Source: Candidatus Schekmanbacteria bacterium GWA2_38_11 (GTDB lineage: Bacteria; Schekmanbacteria; GWA2-38-11). Taken from it: a DNA stretch of 8,592 nucleotides. Position numbers and translations under genes: made by a program. The notes below the pieces were generated by a model. It saw only the letters and a program-made list of their open reading frames with translations. It did no database searches and was not told the DNA's origin. The stretch covers positions 4,459 to 13,050 of the forward strand of contig MGDB01000009.1 of assembly GCA_001790645.1 (NCBI GenBank). The letters are read 5' to 3'. Below, piece after piece: positions 5,355 to 8,592 of this stretch (positions within the stretch are counted from its first letter, which is position 1; each line of letters begins with the position of its first letter).

Positions 5355-8201
5355 ATGGTTCGGAAATTGAAACATGCCTTAGGTGGCAAATGGGTGATTC
5401 CTTTAGTTATTTTCTTTTTTACACTTTCTTCAGTTTTCTTTGCAGGAAATGATGCAAACGCAAGAGTAAAGAAATATAACATCGCTGTCAAGATAATAAG
5501 CTCTGATCCAGCCGTGAGAACCGGCGTTACAGTTGCAGTGACAAATAGCGTTCAGGTAAATCCCTTAACTACAAAGAAGAATGGCAAGGTTCTGTTCAGA
5601 AAACTTATAGCAGGAACTTACACTATTACTCCCACAAAAGATGGGTACAGCTTTACCCCTTCATCAAAGCCTATTACTTTTGGAAAAAAGATAACAGAGA
5701 CCGCCACATTTACTGGAGCAAAGGTTGTAATTCCTGTTACTGAAGAGTCCGTAGCTATATCAAACCCGGCAAGCGGGACATACTTTGCTGCAGGCGAAAA
5801 GCCTGTAATAACCATTTCTCTGCCTGACCAGAACAGCCGCAGTGATTATTCGTCACTAAGTTTGTATGTTTATGGTCCACAGGAAACGGCCAAGACTGTA
5901 ACAGCAGTTAAGCTCCTCAATGCATCCACAGACCGAACCCAGACACCTCATCATTATATTAACCTCCTTACAGATACAAATGTTCAGGTTAATGATAATA
6001 TTCTGACCTATACGCTCCAGCCAATCACAGATGAGGAAGCAGGAACATACACAGCTGCCCTGTGGGTTGTTATGAAAGATGACCCCTTAAAGCAGTCTAT
6101 GCCGCTTACAGACTTCCAGATTGGAACAGATACTGTGGAAACTCAGATAGTGGAGAAGGAAAAATGTGCTTCCTGCCATTTGGGCGCTGATAGTGGAAAA
6201 TATTATTTTCATCACGTAGATCCTTCCGGAACCAATGCAAACGGAAACCCTGCACTTGATTCATGGGCAGTGAGAACTTGCAAGGCCTGCCACAACAATG
6301 AAGGCTATGCAGCATACCGCGATCCCAACGACTCAAACGTGCGAATTCCAGACCAAATTGTAAAACGGGTACATGGTGTTCATATGGGAGAGGAGTTAAA
6401 GAACCCTCTTGATATTGATGAGACAACAGGTATTTTCAAAAACTATCTTGAGGTGGTCTTTCCTTACGGTGTAAGGGGTGAAAAAAACTTCCCAATAACC
6501 ACACCCGCAACTTGGACTGAGATTTCGGGTGTAAAGAACTGCACTGTGTGCCATGTGGATGACCGCTGGAAAACCACACCTTCACGTCTTGCCTGCGGCG
6601 CCTGCCATGACAATATCTGGTTTGGCGACCCGGCACTTTTGCCTGCAGGAGGCGAGCTACATCCTGGGGGTCAACAGCTTGACGACTCGGGATGCTCTTC
6701 CTGCCACCCTGCAGATACAGGCGGCATAAAGCCTATTGCTGTAGCTCATGAGGTTGATGAGCCATCGCTAAATTCTATTGATATCAGCATGACACCACCT
6801 CTCAACGGCAACTACTATACCTCTGCCGATGACTCAACCGGTGTGACTGTAACAGTCACCATCAAGGACGATTCAGGTAACGCTCTAACTGATCACACAG
6901 CTGTAAATAGCACTAACTTTGCAGCCGCCAATCTATATGTCTATGGTCCACGCGAACGCTCGAAACCCGTGCTGACCCAGGCAGCCATTGATTTAAATTC
7001 TAAAGCATCCGCTTCTGTGACTAATGCCATTGCGGCGAGTGGTTCACCGGCAGTATGGACATTTGCCTCAGGCGACAAGCTTAAGATTGCTGTTAACGGT
7101 GGTGCTGTTCAGGAATTGGATGCTCCTGAAGGGGCGAAGACACCGGATGAGGTTGTAACCTGGCTGCAAACCGCTCTTGGTTCAGGTGTAACAGTTGCAA
7201 AATCCAGCTCAGATAGTAATAAGGTCACTATCACGAGCAAGAACAAGGGCTCAACTTCAATTATCGCTATCTACAACAGCACCGTCAATACGATAATGGA
7301 CTGGAAGAGCGTAACTACGACTTCGCCAAATAACACGGGAGGAATTGGTGTTACGATGGAACCGCTCATCAAAGAAGCAGCGGTTTCTACTATGGCTAAT
7401 AACCTCCGCAGCACAACTGATACGGCCATAACCAAAAGCGCCGGGAGTATTGCGTATAAGTTGCCGGGTAAGTTTGCAGATCTGACCCCTGGAACTTATA
7501 ACGTGCTTGTCTATTGCAATCCGGCAAGAGACACAACGACGAACGCCAGCAAGTTCACAGGTTTCGAAAATAACTCTGGCTTGGGTTTCACGACATTCCA
7601 GGTCGGTACTGAAACAGTAGAGAAGAGGATTGCCACCAACTGTACAGATTGCCATGGCACCTCTGTCATGCACTTATACGAGAACAACATACATCCTGCA
7701 CAGTTTGATCCCGAATACTGTAAGGCATGTCACGATTATGGTCATTACAATAAAGGCGAAGGATTTGTGGGGCAGGGCGGGACTTCAACGAGCGGCTGGA
7801 GCGGCTTTGGTGCCGTACCTATTGCCAGGAGAGTCCATGGTGTTCACCGCGGTGCGTACCTTGAACGTTCGTATGAGATATATGCGAATGCGGATTATTT
7901 CAAGGGCGTGATCTTCCCTCAGGATATCAGGAACTGCACAAAATGCCACAGCTCCGATACGACAGGGACTTGGAAGACAGAGCCGTCCCGTTTAGCCTGT
8001 CTTGCATGCCACGACAGCGATGACGCGAAAGCTCATGGTAAACTGATGACTTATGATCCGACACCGGACGATCCGTACGGCGGTGATGAGGTAGAAACAT
8101 GCAAGGTGTGCCATGGTCCTGATGCAGACTTTGCTGTTGAAAAGGTGCACAATATCTCTAATCCCTACAAGCCTCCGTATCCACGGGAGCCTGAAGAGTA
8201 A
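5355..8201 (+). CDS. Decaheme c-type cytochrome, OmcA/MtrC-like
   Basis: This 948-residue exported cytochrome probably carries electrons between the cell envelope and an outside or periplasmic acceptor. The ATG at 5355 fits the ribosome site AGGAGGG (5343-5349); the in-frame GTG at 5349 overlaps that site. A signal peptide (hydrophobic core 13-30) is cut after A30 or A36, and there is no lipobox cysteine. Then come a carboxypeptidase-regulatory-like domain (about 40-121), beta domain A (about 126-258), five CXXCH sites (271, 309, 396, 414, 447), beta domain B (about 465-755) and five more CXXCH sites (763, 789, 861, 882, 916). The halves are duplicates. Both have LYVYGP, FQ(I/V)GT(D/E)TVE before the first heme, RVHGVH(M/R)G and NCTxCH followed by W-K-T and PSRLAC-ACH. 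Spare histidines (for example 340, 343, 828, 831 and 932) could be second heme ligands. Domain B has about 130 extra residues. The protein ends in a proline-rich tail (NPYKPPYPREPEE). No MtrA/MtrB-type partner is in the window. Confidence 0.92.
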   Translation: MVRKLKHALGGKWVIPLVIFFFTLSSVFFAGNDANARVKKYNIAVKIISSDPAVRTGVTVAVTNSVQVNPLTTKKNGKVLFRKLIAGTYTITPTKDGYSFTPSSKPITFGKKITETATFTGAKVVIPVTEESVAISNPASGTYFAAGEKPVITISLPDQNSRSDYSSLSLYVYGPQETAKTVTAVKLLNASTDRTQTPHHYINLLTDTNVQVNDNILTYTLQPITDEEAGTYTAALWVVMKDDPLKQSMPLTDFQIGTDTVETQIVEKEKCASCHLGADSGKYYFHHVDPSGTNANGNPALDSWAVRTCKACHNNEGYAAYRDPNDSNVRIPDQIVKRVHGVHMGEELKNPLDIDETTGIFKNYLEVVFPYGVRGEKNFPITTPATWTEISGVKNCTVCHVDDRWKTTPSRLACGACHDNIWFGDPALLPAGGELHPGGQQLDDSGCSSCHPADTGGIKPIAVAHEVDEPSLNSIDISMTPPLNGNYYTSADDSTGVTVTVTIKDDSGNALTDHTAVNSTNFAAANLYVYGPRERSKPVLTQAAIDLNSKASASVTNAIAASGSPAVWTFASGDKLKIAVNGGAVQELDAPEGAKTPDEVVTWLQTALGSGVTVAKSSSDSNKVTITSKNKGSTSIIAIYNSTVNTIMDWKSVTTTSPNNTGGIGVTMEPLIKEAAVSTMANNLRSTTDTAITKSAGSIAYKLPGKFADLTPGTYNVLVYCNPARDTTTNASKFTGFENNSGLGFTTFQVGTETVEKRIATNCTDCHGTSVMHLYENNIHPAQFDPEYCKACHDYGHYNKGEGFVGQGGTSTSGWSGFGAVPIARRVHGVHRGAYLERSYEIYANADYFKGVIFPQDIRNCTKCHSSDTTGTWKTEPSRLACLACHDSDDAKAHGKLMTYDPTPDDPYGGDEVETCKVCHGPDADFAVEKVHNISNPYKPPYPREPEE
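6993..7385 (+). other. Insertion of about 130 residues in beta domain B of the cytochrome
   Basis: In the first half of the protein 102 residues separate LYVYGP from the first heme; in the second half 237 do. The extra block, about residues 547-677, contains GDKLKIAVNGGAVQEL, then TPDEVVTWLQTAL, then KVTITSKNKGSTSIIAI. This strand, helix, strand pattern resembles the small repeat domains of flagellar cap and hook-associated proteins and other surface proteins. That resemblance is from pattern memory and not from a search. One 60-nt sample (7021-7080) has 34 G+C, against 23 of 60 in a sample near the gene start (5461-5520). Confidence 0.5.
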
Positions 8202-8232
8202 GAGAGTAAGTATATAAAGTAGGTTATTCATT

Positions 8233-8270
8233 AACAAGCCTATCCCTTCCGGGGTAGGCTTGTTGTTTTT
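8233..8270 (+). terminator. Intrinsic terminator of the cytochrome gene
   Basis: A 14-bp stem pairs AACAAGCCTATCCC (8233-8246) with GGGGTAGGCTTGTT (8251-8264) around a TTCC loop, with one G-T wobble. GTTTTT (8265-8270) follows directly. The stem begins 31 nt after the cytochrome stop codon, so it closes a single-gene transcription unit. Confidence 0.9.
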
Positions 8271-8592
8271 AGATACTTTTAATACCCTTTTAAAACAATC
8301 TTTAACTCCTGCCTAACTCCAAGCAATGAGGGGCTTTCTTTTGGTCCTGAATCAAAAAAGTAATCAAGAATAAGAAATTAACCGCTACAAACTCAGGCAA
8401 CTCAATAGCCAGTGTTTCTGCTTTCTTTTGTAATCCCGCATTGAAAAAATTATTCTTGACTTTGTCCTTTCTGATGGCAATACATTAAACGAATCGTAAT
8501 GTGTTTTCCGGTTATCTGTCGGCAAGCAGGTAATGCCCGTTTCGTTTGAGGGCTAAGTTAATCGTGTGAAAGAAAATGCAGGGTGTGATCTC
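8271..8592. other. Gene-free stretch at the right edge
   Basis: No frame here has a start codon, a ribosome site and a protein-like length together. The longest open minus-strand frame noted (8302-8484, 60 codons) has no ATG. From about 8490 the composition becomes more balanced, and a short imperfect hairpin is present. The right end may be spacer before an unseen gene or a dispersed repeat. Confidence 0.5.
8510..8537. repeat. Imperfect hairpin
   Basis: GGTTATCTG (8510-8518) can pair with CAGGTAATGCC (8527-8537), allowing one G-T wobble and a 2-nt bulge (TG at 8534-8535), around an 8-nt loop. AAACGAA (8487-8493) and its inverse TTCGTTT (8541-8547) flank it. Nested inverted repeats of this kind can mark small dispersed elements, but one copy in one window proves nothing. 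Confidence 0.25.

Noticed and set aside
5618..8237. Minus-strand frames and a second + frame (7630-7911) within or overlapping the cytochrome gene
   Set aside because: The main frame carries ten CXXCH motifs and a duplicated architecture; the others have no recognisable features.
8302..8484. A 60-codon minus-strand open frame after the terminator
   Set aside because: It has no ATG, GTG or TTG near its beginning and no ribosome site. The peptide looks mildly protein-like but could be a remnant or chance.
1..8592. CRISPR array, tRNA, rRNA, insertion sequence or phage genes
   Set aside because: I found no spaced direct repeats, cloverleaf-like segments, transposase motifs or phage proteins in the window.

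Overview
The window is an AT-rich stretch of bacterial chromosome with four protein genes, all on the + strand. It suggests a Gram-negative anaerobe or facultative anaerobe that moves electrons to extracellular or periplasmic acceptors. The grounds are a signal-peptide-bearing ten-heme cytochrome of the OmcA/MtrC type, a sigma-54 (-24/-12) promoter in front of it, and a spermidine-synthase-like membrane protein of a kind common in such genomes. Deltaproteobacteria-like, Nitrospirota-like or related candidate-phylum lineages would all fit. The sequence alone does not fix the taxon.

Layout. 1-974: the 3' part of a polyamine-synthase-like multi-pass membrane protein, cut by the window edge. 975-1084: a gap with a good sigma-70-type promoter and a strong ribosome binding site. 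1085-2314: an exported protein built from three carboxypeptidase-regulatory-like beta-sandwich domains, the middle one interrupted by a lysine/histidine-rich insert. 2318-4981: complete DNA polymerase I, starting at TTG only 3 nt after the previous stop, so probably co-transcribed and translationally coupled. 4982-5348: a regulatory intergenic region. It holds a perfect 14-bp dyad, a textbook sigma-54 promoter about 110 bp downstream of the dyad, an AT-rich leader inverted repeat, and a doubtful 49-codon ORF on the minus strand. 5355-8201: the decaheme cytochrome, made of two halves that each pair a beta domain with five hemes. 8233-8270: a strong intrinsic terminator. 8271-8592: no convincing gene.

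How it fits together. polA is housekeeping and appears to ride with an exported protein of unknown role. The cytochrome is a separate transcription unit, bounded by its own promoter and terminator. It looks set up for activator-dependent (bacterial enhancer-binding protein) control. The most interesting points are the dyad plus sigma-54 architecture and a roughly 130-residue insertion in the second beta domain of the cytochrome. No obvious new defence, mobile or CRISPR system is present.
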